DNA of 64,000 nt, from positions 46,285-110,284 of the forward strand of contig NZ_JAESIY010000014.1 in assembly GCF_016757215.1 (NCBI RefSeq), written 5' to 3'. The position numbers and the translations under genes are program-made. Shown here one piece after another: positions 18,135-29,000 of the stretch; position 1 is the first letter of the stretch; each line of letters starts with the position of its first letter. The notes beneath the pieces were generated by a model that was given only the letters and a program-made list of their open reading frames with translations, did not search any database and had not been told where the DNA came from. Source of the stretch: Fulvivirga sediminis. Lineage in GTDB: Bacteria > Bacteroidota > Bacteroidia > Cytophagales > Cyclobacteriaceae.

Positions 18135-19886
18135 TTATAATTTTGGGTTGCATACCAAACAAAGCCTATAAATAAAATCACTTTCTAATTTCAATGTCCT
18201 TTGCCTATTTTTCTCCTTTTGAAATAGAACCATATACTCTAGATCATTTTCAATATTATTTTCCTCATCATAATTAGCATAGCTATTAATAATATCCTTA
18301 ATCTCTTCTTCTGATGAAGATTTTAAACTCATTGAGATTTCAGATTTAATACCTGTTTTAAATTCCTCAAAAGCTATAAAAACATCATCTCCCTGATACC
18401 CAATAGAAATAATGACAGCCGTTTTACCTTTAGGCATAAGCATCTCTCTTTGTCCATCATTGCCCACATAAAATAGACCTCCACCTTTAGTATTTAGACG
18501 ATATAGACTTTTAATGGAAGTATAAACCACATAAGAATGAAGCATGTCATATTTTTCTACATTTTGCACTTGAACCTCTAAGCCTTGATATCCCCATTGC
18601 TTTGCTATTACTCCCCTATCTATATTTATCCACCCCATTTCTGTCAATTCAAAGCCATAAGTTTCCATTCGATATTTTTCTCTCTGCCGCAGCAATTGCT
18701 TATATTCCTTCTCTACCTTCTGAGCCGCTTCATTCTTTGCATTCAGAATTTCGACTACCTCTTCCCGAGCTTTACGCAACTCCGCCTTAACCTTTGCTAA
18801 ATGTTCGCTATAATAGGATTTCAGCAATTGCGAATACTTTTCAGCTCCTTTCACATTCGTCAACTTCTGTTTTGAATATGCTATAAAAGCTTTACGAAGC
18901 TCTATATTTTCCTCTTTTTCTGCCGCCATGCTATCTAAAACCCAAAGATCTTTGTCAAGCCCTTGAATGTAATCTTCTATAATATCATTTCTACATGTTC
19001 TAAAAATTAATTGAAGCCTTTCTTCAAACTCTCGTGTAGAAATCAGCGTATTCTGATATTTCTCTGATTTGATAACCCTAATAATTGCAGGGTCTATACT
19101 ACATGAAAATGAAGAAATCGTATCAGTATCCGCATAATCAAAAAGCTCATCCTCTTTATTTCTATAATACTCCTCATTTTCATCTGTTATCTCCAGCCCT
19201 CGGGTAAGCTCTCTTCCATTTGATACTGATAAACTGTAATAGAGACTATCTATCAATTCAGGAGTAGCTACAGAATAATTTCTAAAAGGCATACCAGCCG
19301 TTACTTCAGCCTCAAAACCTTCAGGATAAAAATTGAGCGAATTAATGTCTACAGGTATCAGAAAGTTATCCATTTTCTTAGGAGCCTTCCAATCCATATT
19401 GCCATATTCATCTCTCTGACCCTGATAAACCATCATTTCTGGCTTTCTTTTATTTGTTGGCACTTGAATGTAGAGCGGATTTTTTTCATTTATAATAAGT
19501 GATTCTCCATTTAAAGAAGCATTAAGGTAAAGCATTCCTCCGGACTCTAAGAGCTTACCATTAGATGTGGTGGTAAGGTTTGATTGTAACATCTGATACA
19601 TAGATAAAGCCTCTGCCAATTCTATTTGAATCATTCCCTGAACAGTTTCTCCATCGGAATTCATAAAACTTCCTTTAGGTACAACCACAAGCGTTCCTCC
19701 ATCTCCCTCAACAACATTATCTTTTTCTGTGTCTATTTCGAAAAATTGATTTGCCACCATTGTCCTCTCAAAAGGATCTCCTGGATGATATTTTATAGCG
19801 TTTTTAAGTCGTGAGGCTTCGTTACTACACTTAACAAATGGCATTATCAATACCATCAACATAAACAGTTTAATTGTTTGTTTCAT
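18135..19886 (-). CDS. Large lipoprotein with ZU5-like N-region and central coiled coil
   Basis: It begins with a lipoprotein signal (hydrophobic stretch, then PFVKC with Cys20). Residues about 55-125 have the pattern GGTLVVVPKGSFMNSDGETVQGMIQIEL, which resembles the ZU5-like beta domain found in many Bacteroidota lipoproteins. Residues about 350-410 are Lys/Glu/Ala-rich with coiled-coil character, and the C-terminal 170 residues look like another beta-rich part. Function is unknown. It probably sits in the outer membrane. It is 583 residues long and stands alone on the minus strand. Confidence 0.7.
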   Translation of the reverse strand: MKQTIKLFMLMVLIMPFVKCSNEASRLKNAIKYHPGDPFERTMVANQFFEIDTEKDNVVEGDGGTLVVVPKGSFMNSDGETVQGMIQIELAEALSMYQMLQSNLTTTSNGKLLESGGMLYLNASLNGESLIINEKNPLYIQVPTNKRKPEMMVYQGQRDEYGNMDWKAPKKMDNFLIPVDINSLNFYPEGFEAEVTAGMPFRNYSVATPELIDSLYYSLSVSNGRELTRGLEITDENEEYYRNKEDELFDYADTDTISSFSCSIDPAIIRVIKSEKYQNTLISTREFEERLQLIFRTCRNDIIEDYIQGLDKDLWVLDSMAAEKEENIELRKAFIAYSKQKLTNVKGAEKYSQLLKSYYSEHLAKVKAELRKAREEVVEILNAKNEAAQKVEKEYKQLLRQREKYRMETYGFELTEMGWINIDRGVIAKQWGYQGLEVQVQNVEKYDMLHSYVVYTSIKSLYRLNTKGGGLFYVGNDGQREMLMPKGKTAVIISIGYQGDDVFIAFEEFKTGIKSEISMSLKSSSEEEIKDIINSYANYDEENNIENDLEYMVLFQKEKNRQRTLKLESDFIYRLCLVCNPKL

Positions 19887-20119
19887 AAGGCCAACTATTC
19901 TCTTTTAGAAGGAGACTCTATATCTATCGATTTGTTACACCTACAAAAATGTAAAGATCTTTTATTCTACAGAAAACTATAATTCTATGTGAGACTACTA
20001 ATTTACCCCCATTGTTAAAACAGTCATTCACATTAAGTAATTATTACTTATATATTTATTTAATGTTAAGTAACGCTAATATTTATATTTTTGCAGATTT
20101 AATGGTTAGTGTAGATTTT

Positions 20120-21328
20120 ATGAGGGGTTTTATTCCATCACTGGTATTATTTTTATCAGTCCTATCTTTCGATATTTTGCAGGCTCAGGGTATTCACAAT
20201 GACTCTACTGAAAACAAGCCGCCATGGCATATTAATTATGGATCTAAAGGATTTGAATTAAGATCTAATAACAATGCCTATTTGCTTCGGATACAAGGCC
20301 GATTGCAATTTCGTTTTGCCACACCTAATGACAGTGACCCTGTTACTTTTAATGACTTTGGATATGATAATACTCCTGCATTCAAAATCAACCGAGCAAG
20401 ACTTAAGGTAGGCGGTCATGCGTATCAGCCTTGGCTAAAATATTACTGGGAATATGAGCTAGGCAGATCTAACTTGCTAGACTTCAGGATAATGGTAGAA
20501 AGATGGAAATGGTTTAATGTAAAGATAGGCCAATGGAAGGTAGAGTTTACTAGAGAAAGACGAATTAGCAGTGGATCTCAGCAAATGGTAGACCGGTCAA
20601 TATTAAACAGAGCCTTTACTGTAGATCGGCAACAGGGAGTAGAGATATACGGCAGGCTTGATGGAGCCAGCATAGCAGATTTTAACTACTGGGCCGGTGT
20701 ATTTACAGGAACAGGTAGAGGAACTCAAGAAAATGACGATAAAAACCTCATGTACTTTGGCCGCTTGCAATGGAATGTTACAGGAGAAAATTTAGGATTT
20801 AAGAGCAGTGATCTTTCTCTGCATAAAACACCTGAGGCCATTATTGCCTTATCAGCTGTGACTAATAGAAGTTCTTTTACGCGATTTTCTTCTTCAGGGG
20901 GTGGTTATTTACAGGGTTTTGAAAATGGTGAGCCTGGTCAGTACAGAATTAACCAGATGAACCTGGAAACCGCTTTTGTATATAGTGGATTCAGCTGGCA
21001 ATCAGAGCTACATAAAAAAGAAATTATAGATAAACAAAAAAACAGCACTACGACCTTAAAAGGCTTTTACCTACAGGCAGGTTATCTGGCTCACCAATCA
21101 ATCAAGTGGTGGCCAGAACCATTAGAAATTGCAGTAAGATATTCTAATTACAGACCCAACACCGGTTTAAACACCACTCTTGAAGAGGCATCTTTAGCCA
21201 TGAATTGGTTTTTTAAAGGGCATAGAAATAAATTATCGATGGAAGTATCTCAGTTTGATATACAAACAAGCGATTACCAAACGGCTGATGAACTACGCTT
21301 TAGGGTACAGTGGGATTTATCCTTTTAA
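20120..21328 (+). CDS. Phosphate-selective-type porin (OprP/OprO family)
   Basis: An outer-membrane beta-barrel protein. With the start at 20120 (MRGFIPSLVLFLSVLSFDILQAQG) there is a clear signal peptide with cleavage after AQ and a total of 402 residues. Family features are the N-terminal strands (LLRIQGRLQFRF), KINRARLKVGGHAY, WKWFNVKIGQWKVEFTRER and the terminal RVQWDLSF ending in Phe, as in barrel proteins. The frame is open back to 20012, but a TATATTTTTG stretch lies just before 20102, which suggests transcription starts inside that part. Despite the family name, the substrate need not be phosphate. Confidence 0.83.
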   Translation: MRGFIPSLVLFLSVLSFDILQAQGIHNDSTENKPPWHINYGSKGFELRSNNNAYLLRIQGRLQFRFATPNDSDPVTFNDFGYDNTPAFKINRARLKVGGHAYQPWLKYYWEYELGRSNLLDFRIMVERWKWFNVKIGQWKVEFTRERRISSGSQQMVDRSILNRAFTVDRQQGVEIYGRLDGASIADFNYWAGVFTGTGRGTQENDDKNLMYFGRLQWNVTGENLGFKSSDLSLHKTPEAIIALSAVTNRSSFTRFSSSGGGYLQGFENGEPGQYRINQMNLETAFVYSGFSWQSELHKKEIIDKQKNSTTTLKGFYLQAGYLAHQSIKWWPEPLEIAVRYSNYRPNTGLNTTLEEASLAMNWFFKGHRNKLSMEVSQFDIQTSDYQTADELRFRVQWDLSF

Positions 21329-21505
21329 ATTTCACGGAAGCTCATCGCAATCTTTTCTCATTTTAAGCTGACCAATACTAAAAAAACATACTACACTGAT
21401 AACCAATAACTTCACATAAAACACTTTACAAATTATTGGTGTTAATGGGTTACTTATAGGTAAACGAAAGTCTATAAATATCAAAACCTAATTAGCACCT
21501 AAACC

Positions 21506-21874
21506 ATGCTTCAAGAAATAATTCAAAACTTCTACCTAAGTCAGGAAGAGCCGAATAAGAGCTGCCTTATGGCTCTAAGAGACATCATTTTAAAACAGGA
21601 TAATAACATATTTGAAACCATGAAATACGGGATGCCCTGCTTCTGCTATAAGAAAAAGGCATTTTGCTATTTATGGACAGATAAAAAAACCAAAGAGCCA
21701 TATATACTTATGGTTGAAGGAAAATCCTTAAAACACGCAGTATTGGAACAAGGCAATCGCTCAAGGATGAAAATACTAAGAGTAAAATCTACTGAAGACA
21801 TTCCTGAAAAAATAATCACTACCGTATTGAAGGATGCTTTAGACCTCTACAGAAAAGGAATTATAAAGGCCTAA
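21506..21874 (+). CDS. DUF1801 (YdhG-like) domain protein
   Basis: The 122-residue soluble protein fits the DUF1801 fold: MALRDIILKQDNNIFETMKYGMPCFCYKKKAFCYLW has the typical E-x-x-K-Y-G-x-P-x-F centre followed by a hydrophobic strand. Biochemical role is unknown; family members are frataxin-like in shape. It stands alone between the porin and the TonB receptor. Confidence 0.75.
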   Translation: MLQEIIQNFYLSQEEPNKSCLMALRDIILKQDNNIFETMKYGMPCFCYKKKAFCYLWTDKKTKEPYILMVEGKSLKHAVLEQGNRSRMKILRVKSTEDIPEKIITTVLKDALDLYRKGIIKA

Positions 21875-22178
21875 TACAACAAAATTTTCATCGCTTTTAT
21901 TATCGGTAAGTAGATAATAACAAATCATCCATTGCCCCTCCCTACTTTACAGAAGCAGATAAATGACTCTTGGCCAGCTCAATTAATAGCCAAATGATAC
22001 GCCATTCTTCTTTTTTCAATTTCCTATTATTACAACTCCCAAATAATCACCCTGGCAATTAATTCACCTTAATCGCAACATTGATTCATATGCAATATAG
22101 TTGCATTTAAGAGCCCTCCTTTGTATCCTTGCAACTTAAAGCAACAGTGCTGCATTTAAAATTCTACTTTTTAGCCAC
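21875..22178. other. Intergenic region with the metal-uptake operon promoter
   Basis: About 300 bases without a gene. The right half contains several TTGCA/GCAAC motifs around the operator-like inverted repeat at 22091. The left half shows nothing notable. Confidence 0.5.
22091..22131 (+). promoter_or_regulatory. Candidate metal-responsive operator over the TonB receptor promoter
   Basis: TGCAATATAGTTGCA (22091-22105) has inverted TGCAA/TTGCA arms. TATCCTTG at 22124-22131 is one base off the Bacteroidetes -7 box, and TTG at 22101-22103, inside the repeat, stands 20 bp before it as the -33 element. More GCAAC copies follow at 22131 and 22141. A repressor bound here would block the promoter, as Fur-family proteins such as Zur do. 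The regulator is inferred. Confidence 0.5.
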
Positions 22179-24593
22179 ATGAGAGGCACCACAATTAAAT
22201 CTTTATTCATCACCATACACCTTTCACTCTACGTTGTGCTTCTGGCATCTGGCCAAGAAATAACACTAACCGGTTTTATCTATAACCATGAAGGTGAGGC
22301 TTTAGAAGGAGCCACAGTTGCCGCTTACCCTGCCAAAACTATTGCTATAACTACGGCCAATGGTAAATTCTCGATTCCTATTAATTCAAAAAAAACAAAT
22401 ACACTAACGGTATCATATGTAGGCTACATTACGAAAGAAATATCACTTTCTTCCCAAGACTTCAAAACACCCATGAATATGCTCCTGCAACCTTCCTTAC
22501 AAGAACTTCAAGAAGTAACTATAAGCTCCAATATCGATAAACTTGAAAGAAGAGAAGAAGCATTAAATATTGAAACTGTAAACGATGATTTTATAAGAAA
22601 GAACATGGGCGGTAGCCTCATGGAGTCTTTGGAAAGGTTACCTGGAGTAAGCAGCATAGGCATAGGCTCAGGTCAATCTAAGCCATTGATACGCGGACTT
22701 GGCTTCAATAGGGTATCCGTTATAGATAAAGGCATTAAGCATGAAGCTCAACAATGGGGCGCGGATCATGGTCTGGAAATAGACCAATTTCGAGCCTCCA
22801 AAATCAAAATACTTAAAGGCCCTGCTTCATTTATTTACGGATCAGATGCCATAGGCGGAGTAATAGACATACTACCTCCTCCTGCGCCTAAAGAAAACTC
22901 CCTTGCCGGAGCAGTAGATATTATCGGCAAAAGCAACAATAATTTACTAGGAGGCTCTTTCAACTTATACGGAAGAGGCCAAGCCCTATTTTTCAACACT
23001 CGTATTACTCATCAGAATTATGGAGACTACAAAGTTGCCACTGACAGAGTAAGCGTATACAACGCCCCTGTTATGCTGAATAACCATAAAGTTAGAAATA
23101 CTGCGGGCAGAGAAACCAATCTACATTTGGATATAGGCTTAATAAAAGATCATATAAAATCCACCTTTTACATCACCAACACGTACAGTAAGAGTGGCTT
23201 TTTTGCTAACGCACACGGACTAGAACCTCGGCAGGTAGACCATGAATTACACGACCGCTCTAGCAGAGACATCCTTCACCCTTTCCAGAAAGTCAATCAT
23301 TTCAAAGTCATTAACTCAAGTGAATTTATATGGTCTGCCAACCATAAACTAATTACAGAAATAGGCTATCAAAATAATTTACGTGAAGAAAGAAGCAATT
23401 ATGTCAGCCATGGCTACATGCCCGCAACTTATCCCGACAATTTGAATATTGAAGAAGATCTGGAAAGAAAGTTTAATAAAGACATTTTATCTGCCAATTT
23501 TCGAGATATACTGTGGCTAGGCAAGCACAACCTCACCATAGGAATCAACTCCGCCCATCAAGATAATAAAATAAGCGGATGGGGCTTTCTTATTCCATCG
23601 TTCCAGCAGCTTAATACAGGAACTTATATTTATGATAAATACGAGATCAATAAACAATGGCTACTACATGCCGCCATCCGGTGGGACTACGCCAAAATAC
23701 AGATAAGGGAATACTATGATTGGTTTGAATCAAAAAACGCTGAAAGCAACTCTGCTCCTATATATATTCAGCGCTCTAGCCATCAATCAAGAGACTTTAA
23801 TAATCTAACATGGTCAGCAGGAGTCAATTACAACCATGATCAGCTTCAATTAAAGTTTAATATTGGGAAAAGCTTCCGCATGCCAATAGCCAAAGAACTG
23901 GGAGCAAACGGCGTCAACTATCACTATTACAGCTATGAAAGAGGTGATATAAATTTAAATCCTGAGCAATCATACCAAGCCGACCTTGGTATGACCTGGA
24001 CTGCTCCCTCCTGGACATTAGAAGCAACTCCGTTTTTTAACTATTTCCAAAATTATATTTACCTCAATCCCACTGCTGATCATGATTACCTCTATGGAGC
24101 AGGCAACCAAGTATTTGAATACACTCAAAGCAAGGTGATGCGCTACGGAGGTGAAGTATCTGCCCATTGGAAATTATATAAAACCATAAGCACAGAAGTA
24201 GCTGGTGAATTTGTATATGCTCAACAGCTTAACGGCGAAAAACAAGGATTCTCACTACCTATCTCACCTGCTCCATCAGCACTTTTTTCAATATCCTGGT
24301 CGCCAGAAATAAAAAGGCTCAGCAAAACTTCATTTTCAGTTGACTACCGCGTTACAGCAAGGCAAAACAGAATAGTGCCTCCAGAGAAAGAAACACCTGG
24401 CTCACAAGTCATTAATCTCAGAGCCAGCACCAGTATTCATTTCGGTCAGCAGCCGCTTTTGGTGAGCTTACAGGCACGTAATCTTTTAAACAGCAAATAC
24501 TTTAATCATACCAGTTTCTACAGGCTGATTGATATGCCTGAAGCCGGAAGAAATATAATACTATCACTGAACATACCTTTTACAATTAAATAA
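22179..24593 (+). CDS. TonB-dependent outer-membrane receptor, probable metal (zinc-type) importer
   Basis: The 804-residue protein has a signal peptide, a carboxypeptidase-regulatory-like beta domain (about 30-110; ITLTGFIYNHEGEALEGATV, SYVGYITKEI), a plug (about 130-235; LERLPGVSS, LIRGLGFNRVSV, KILKGPASFIYGSDAIGGVIDI) and a 22-strand-type barrel ending in LNIPFTI. The plug contains KHEAQQWGADHGLEID, a His-containing loop like that of ZnuD-type zinc receptors. It drives TonB-dependent uptake across the outer membrane. Two His-rich DUF4625-like lipoproteins follow, which strengthens the metal reading. The exact metal is not shown. Confidence 0.85.
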   Translation: MRGTTIKSLFITIHLSLYVVLLASGQEITLTGFIYNHEGEALEGATVAAYPAKTIAITTANGKFSIPINSKKTNTLTVSYVGYITKEISLSSQDFKTPMNMLLQPSLQELQEVTISSNIDKLERREEALNIETVNDDFIRKNMGGSLMESLERLPGVSSIGIGSGQSKPLIRGLGFNRVSVIDKGIKHEAQQWGADHGLEIDQFRASKIKILKGPASFIYGSDAIGGVIDILPPPAPKENSLAGAVDIIGKSNNNLLGGSFNLYGRGQALFFNTRITHQNYGDYKVATDRVSVYNAPVMLNNHKVRNTAGRETNLHLDIGLIKDHIKSTFYITNTYSKSGFFANAHGLEPRQVDHELHDRSSRDILHPFQKVNHFKVINSSEFIWSANHKLITEIGYQNNLREERSNYVSHGYMPATYPDNLNIEEDLERKFNKDILSANFRDILWLGKHNLTIGINSAHQDNKISGWGFLIPSFQQLNTGTYIYDKYEINKQWLLHAAIRWDYAKIQIREYYDWFESKNAESNSAPIYIQRSSHQSRDFNNLTWSAGVNYNHDQLQLKFNIGKSFRMPIAKELGANGVNYHYYSYERGDINLNPEQSYQADLGMTWTAPSWTLEATPFFNYFQNYIYLNPTADHDYLYGAGNQVFEYTQSKVMRYGGEVSAHWKLYKTISTEVAGEFVYAQQLNGEKQGFSLPISPAPSALFSISWSPEIKRLSKTSFSVDYRVTARQNRIVPPEKETPGSQVINLRASTSIHFGQQPLLVSLQARNLLNSKYFNHTSFYRLIDMPEAGRNIILSLNIPFTIK

Positions 24594-24599
24594 ATAAAA

Positions 24600-25415
24600 A
24601 TGAAGAACAAACAACTATTATTACGAGCAAGATTATTTTTAGTAGCTCTAGTATGTTTTAGCACTTTTATGGCTTGTAGTGATGATGACGACGACACGCC
24701 ATCTCTACCTGCTCCAACTATTACAGATTTTGAATACGGAAAAGGCAGCTCTCATTCAACCGGCCAAGTAGGTTATAAAGGATCAAATTTGCACACTGAA
24801 GCAAAAATAGTAGCTGAAGCGTCTGTAAAAAGTATTACCTTAACTATTCATGGTCATGACCTGAAAATAGCTGATGGTGAAGTAGAATGGGACTTTGAAA
24901 AAGTGTTTACTGATGAAAAATATTTAGTAAAAAACCCTACTTTCCATGAGCACATAGCTATCCCTGCCAATATCCCTTCAGGAGAGTATCATATTACTCT
25001 GCTTGTAACCGACCAGGCAGGAAAAACCACCGAAAGTGAAGGACATCTTGAGATAATGGAAGGAGAGACTGACACTGAAGAAATCAGCTACAGTGACATT
25101 TCTATTGATGAAACTGTAGTAAGGGGGAAAGACCTACATACCGAATTTTTTATAGATGCCCATCATGGTATTCATCATATCATAGTAAACATACATGGCC
25201 ATGACCTTACCGTAGGAGAAGGCGAAGAAGAGTGGCATTTTGAGCAAGAGTTTGAAGAAGGTTATCATGGAGAAACAGAAGTGGAATTTCATGAGCATAT
25301 AGACGTTCCGGCCACCGCTCCTGTAGGAGAATACCATGCCACTTTCATTATTGAAGACGAAGAAGGTCATAAGCTGGAATTTGAATCACATATTGAAGTT
25401 GCTGCTGCTTCGTGA
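24600..25415 (+). CDS. Lipoprotein with two tandem DUF4625-like His-rich domains
   Basis: A lipoprotein signal ends at Cys26 (FMAC, followed by SDDDDD). Two copies of one domain follow at about 60-150 and 165-265. Each has LHTE, a strand with IHGHDL, E-W-x-F-E, FHEHI and then PA-x-x-P-x-G-E-Y-H with a D-x-x-G-x turn. The repeated His and acidic residues would suit transient metal binding at the cell surface. It begins 6 bp behind the TonB receptor and is surely co-transcribed. A role in handing metal to the receptor is inferred. Confidence 0.72.
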   Translation: MKNKQLLLRARLFLVALVCFSTFMACSDDDDDTPSLPAPTITDFEYGKGSSHSTGQVGYKGSNLHTEAKIVAEASVKSITLTIHGHDLKIADGEVEWDFEKVFTDEKYLVKNPTFHEHIAIPANIPSGEYHITLLVTDQAGKTTESEGHLEIMEGETDTEEISYSDISIDETVVRGKDLHTEFFIDAHHGIHHIIVNIHGHDLTVGEGEEEWHFEQEFEEGYHGETEVEFHEHIDVPATAPVGEYHATFIIEDEEGHKLEFESHIEVAAAS

Positions 25416-25435
25416 TTTAATTATCTGGTTTTATC

Positions 25436-25461
25436 AGAGAGCTCCATTAAGCGAGCTCTCT
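25436..25461 (+). other. Hairpin between the two DUF4625-like genes
   Basis: A perfect 9-bp stem (25436-25444 with 25453-25461) with an 8-nt loop is followed only by TTGG and mixed bases. It may partly end transcription or protect the upstream message, lowering the last gene's level. Confidence 0.5.
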
Positions 25462-25489
25462 TGGTCATTATTCAAAAAACAGTAAAGAC

Positions 25490-25984
25490 ATGAAATCTAA
25501 AACAACATATTACTTTCTACACTTACTATTCATTATTTTTGCTACAATAATTCTTTTAACCGGATGCTCTGATGATGACAAATCTCTAGACACCGAGTAT
25601 CCTGTAATAGACCAGAGCTTTGAGGCCAATTATCCGCAACAGTGTAGTGAAATAAAAAAAGGAGAAAGCTTCACCTTCACCGCATACTTCACTGATAATC
25701 AATATCTTGGATCATACAGCATTGATATACATAATAACTTTGACCATCATAACCATAGTACAGAAGTTAATGATTGTGATCTGGCCGCAATAAAAACTGC
25801 TAAAACCCCATTCTTATTTATAAACAACTTTTCTATACCTGAAGGCCTAAAGGAATGTAAAGCAGAATTGAATATAAATATTCCAGAAGATATAGACAGC
25901 GGAGATTATCACTTTCTAGTAATGCTTACAGATGCGGAGGGGTGGCAGACCACACGAGGCATCAGCATAAAAATAACAGAATAA
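25490..25984 (+). CDS. DUF4625-like lipoprotein, single domain
   Basis: A lipoprotein signal ends at Cys26 (LLTGC, then SDDDK). The rest, about 135 residues, resembles one domain of the preceding gene: SIDIHNNFDHHNH with clustered His, an INIPEDIDSGDYHF stretch matching the P-x-G-E-Y-H part, and VMLTDAEGW. The family is DUF4625-like, with unknown biochemistry. It is third in the operon, 74 bp behind its neighbour with a hairpin between. Confidence 0.68.
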   Translation: MKSKTTYYFLHLLFIIFATIILLTGCSDDDKSLDTEYPVIDQSFEANYPQQCSEIKKGESFTFTAYFTDNQYLGSYSIDIHNNFDHHNHSTEVNDCDLAAIKTAKTPFLFINNFSIPEGLKECKAELNINIPEDIDSGDYHFLVMLTDAEGWQTTRGISIKITE

Positions 25985-26029
25985 AAAATAGATAAGGAGG
26001 TGATATCAACCCTGTCATTTCCTTATACT

Positions 26030-29000
26030 TTAGCTTGCATTAGGCACTTTAAATTCTACTTGAGTATACAGTCCCTCCTCAGAATAAATTTTCACCTCAC
26101 CTTGCAAAGTATTGATAATTTCCTTCACAATATACAATCCTAAGCCAGATCCTTTAGAAGAAATACAGCCACGACTGAACATATCAAAAGCCTGATCTTG
26201 AAACTGCAAGCCGATCCCTATGCCGTTATCCCTAAAGCTCATTCGTAATTCTTTTTGGTCTACATGAGCCTTAATAACCAGTAAAGACAACATCTTTTCC
26301 ACATCCTGATAGAGAATAGCATTGCTTACTATGTTTGTAATTACAGTTTTTAGTCGATTAAAATCACCTTTCAATTCGGCTTGATTATCGAAATTTATTT
26401 CAATATCAATATTATCGGCATTAGGCAAATCACGTAAGTCATCCATCACCATCTCTAATAATTGCCTTAAGTCTATCCCATCTTTCTTCACAATAGAACT
26501 GCTATTATAGGAAAAGTCTATAATATCCTTAATGTAATGATCCAGCTTAACAATTGAATTTCGTATCTTATCCAAATAGACATCGAAGCTATTAGTACTT
26601 ACATCTCTTTCTGCCAGATTTACCAGACCAAGAACAGAAGTAAGCGGCCCACGCAGATCATGTGATGATTTATACACAAACTGATCTAATTCATTTTTAG
26701 CCTTATTAATTTGCTCGTTACTCTGCATTAGCCTTTGGTTAACCTGCTTCATAGGTTCTATATTAATTACCTTTATAGCTACCCCAAAGGCTTTTTTTTC
26801 ATTATCCTTTGCTAGCGTAGCATTGAGCAGCCACCATTCTGACTTATCTATTCCATCTGGCAGATTTATTTCTTCTTTTATCTCTTCTCCCTCCAGCACA
26901 GTCTCAAACCATAATTTAGCTTGAGGCTCATGCCTTTTATCCATTCTGTGCCATATAGAGCTCCCCTCTTCTAATGGCTCAAGCCAAATATTCTGAGCAA
27001 TTCTATTAGCCACCGGATTAAAACTCAAAACATTTCCAGATAGGTCTAAAAGCAAATGCCCATCAGATGTATTATTAAAAAAAGCCTTAAGCTTCATCTC
27101 TGATGCAATTAGCTCCTTTTCCGCCTTTCTACGCTCAGATATATCAATACCCACACCTATAACGCACGGTTCATTTTGATATACGATACGCCAGCCATTC
27201 AAATAGTACGGAATTTTCTCTCCACTCTTTAATAAAAAGTCAGATTCTACCTCTGCATATCCAGTTTCAAAAATTTCACTGATCTTTTTCTTTATCAACT
27301 CCCTTTCCTCACCTTCCTCAAATAAATCATGAGCAGTAATTCTTTTTAGCTCTTCAGGGCTATAACCTGTCACTTGAATAAAGTTATGGTTCCATCTAAG
27401 AAAACGTCCTTTACGATTATATAAATAAAAAATACCCGGAAGATTATTGATAATACTATCGGACAATTCTTTCTCCAACGTAATCTTTTGCTTGGCTAAC
27501 TTTTGTTCTGTCACATCTTTTATACTTCCCTCTAGCATCACCAGTTCACCCTCATCATAAATGCCATGCATGTTAAGCTGAATCCACACTTTATCGCCAT
27601 TTTTTTTATTCGCCATTAGCTCCACTCCCTTTACAGAAATATTTTGCCGAACCTTGTCTAACAACATCTCCCGTAACCCTTTTTCACAATACAAATCAAG
27701 CCCAATATCATTGATGCTCTTTAGCATGTCATCAGGAGAATCATACCCAAACATCTCAGCCAGAGCCGGATTAGCAGCCATAAGCCTACCTCTTGGTTTA
27801 GATTGAAAAATTCCATCCTGCGAATTCTCAAATATCTGTCTATAATTCTCCTCTGCCCGCTTTAAAGACTCAAGCTGTTCTATACTTTTAGATATATCCA
27901 AAAGAGTACCTTGATACCTAATAATACGACCATGTTCGCTTCGCATCTCACTCATTTGAGGCAAAAGGTAACGCAGCGGTAGAATCTCAGGGTTTGTTCT
28001 AACTACCCGATCTTCAAGCGGCTCACCGGCTTTCATTAGCTCTTCATTCTCCTGTAAAATATACCTATCTTCTGGATGAAACCTTTGAATCCACTCTTCA
28101 ACAGGTGGAGGCTCCAACGTATCAGGATCATAGCCCAATAACCTATACAACTGCTTAGACCAATGCCTATGACCATCTGCGGTGAAATACCAGCTACCCA
28201 AACTGACCTGCATTTCAGCCCTCTCTAAATTTTCCCGAGCTTCTACGAACAACTCCTTGGCTCTCTTTTGCTCGGTTAAATTTTTTATAAAACCGCAAAA
28301 ATAAAATGAACGCTCATCTTCCACAGGCACCACTATCAGCTCGATATCTATTTCCCCTTGCTCCTTAGTAACTGCTTCTATCTCCACACGTTTTCTAAGT
28401 ATAGGACCATTACCAGTTTTCATGTAGTAAGTAAAACCCTCGTTATGTCGTTTGTGATATCTAGCAGGAATAATGGTTTCAACCAAAGGCTTACCTAAAA
28501 CCTCATCGGAAGACCATCCAAATACTCTTTCAGCCTGATCATTCCAAAAAGCAATATTCCCATCAACATCCATACACACTATAGAATCTAAAGAAGAATT
28601 TAATATCTGCAAAAAGGGAGATGAATAACGAGATTGGACCGCATGTGTGGCCAGCCCAGAAGTCAGAGTATAAGGAGACAATCGTTTCAACTCTAAAGTA
28701 TTTAAAACCTGCTGAGCTAAAACCTCAAGCCCCTCAGCCTGCTCTTGAGTAACCCTATCATTTTTACCCCCTAATACACATAGTCCCCCCAGCGCTACTC
28801 CTTCTTTAGACCTCAAAGAGCACCCTGCTATATAAGAAACTTCCACTAACTGCTGTAACCATTGACTATATTTAAAACGGGGGTCTTCTTGAACAGAAAA
28901 TAACTCTGTGACCCCATCTCCAGACATAATATGGGTTAATGGCGAATCATTAAGCAAACTATATTTACCTAAAAGATCATAACTAGCCTTATGCCAATGA

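Noticed and set aside
25994..26004. Perfect 11-base Shine-Dalgarno sequence AAGGAGGTGAT
   Set aside because: No start codon follows at a useful distance on the plus strand; it lies between two converging genes and looks like chance.
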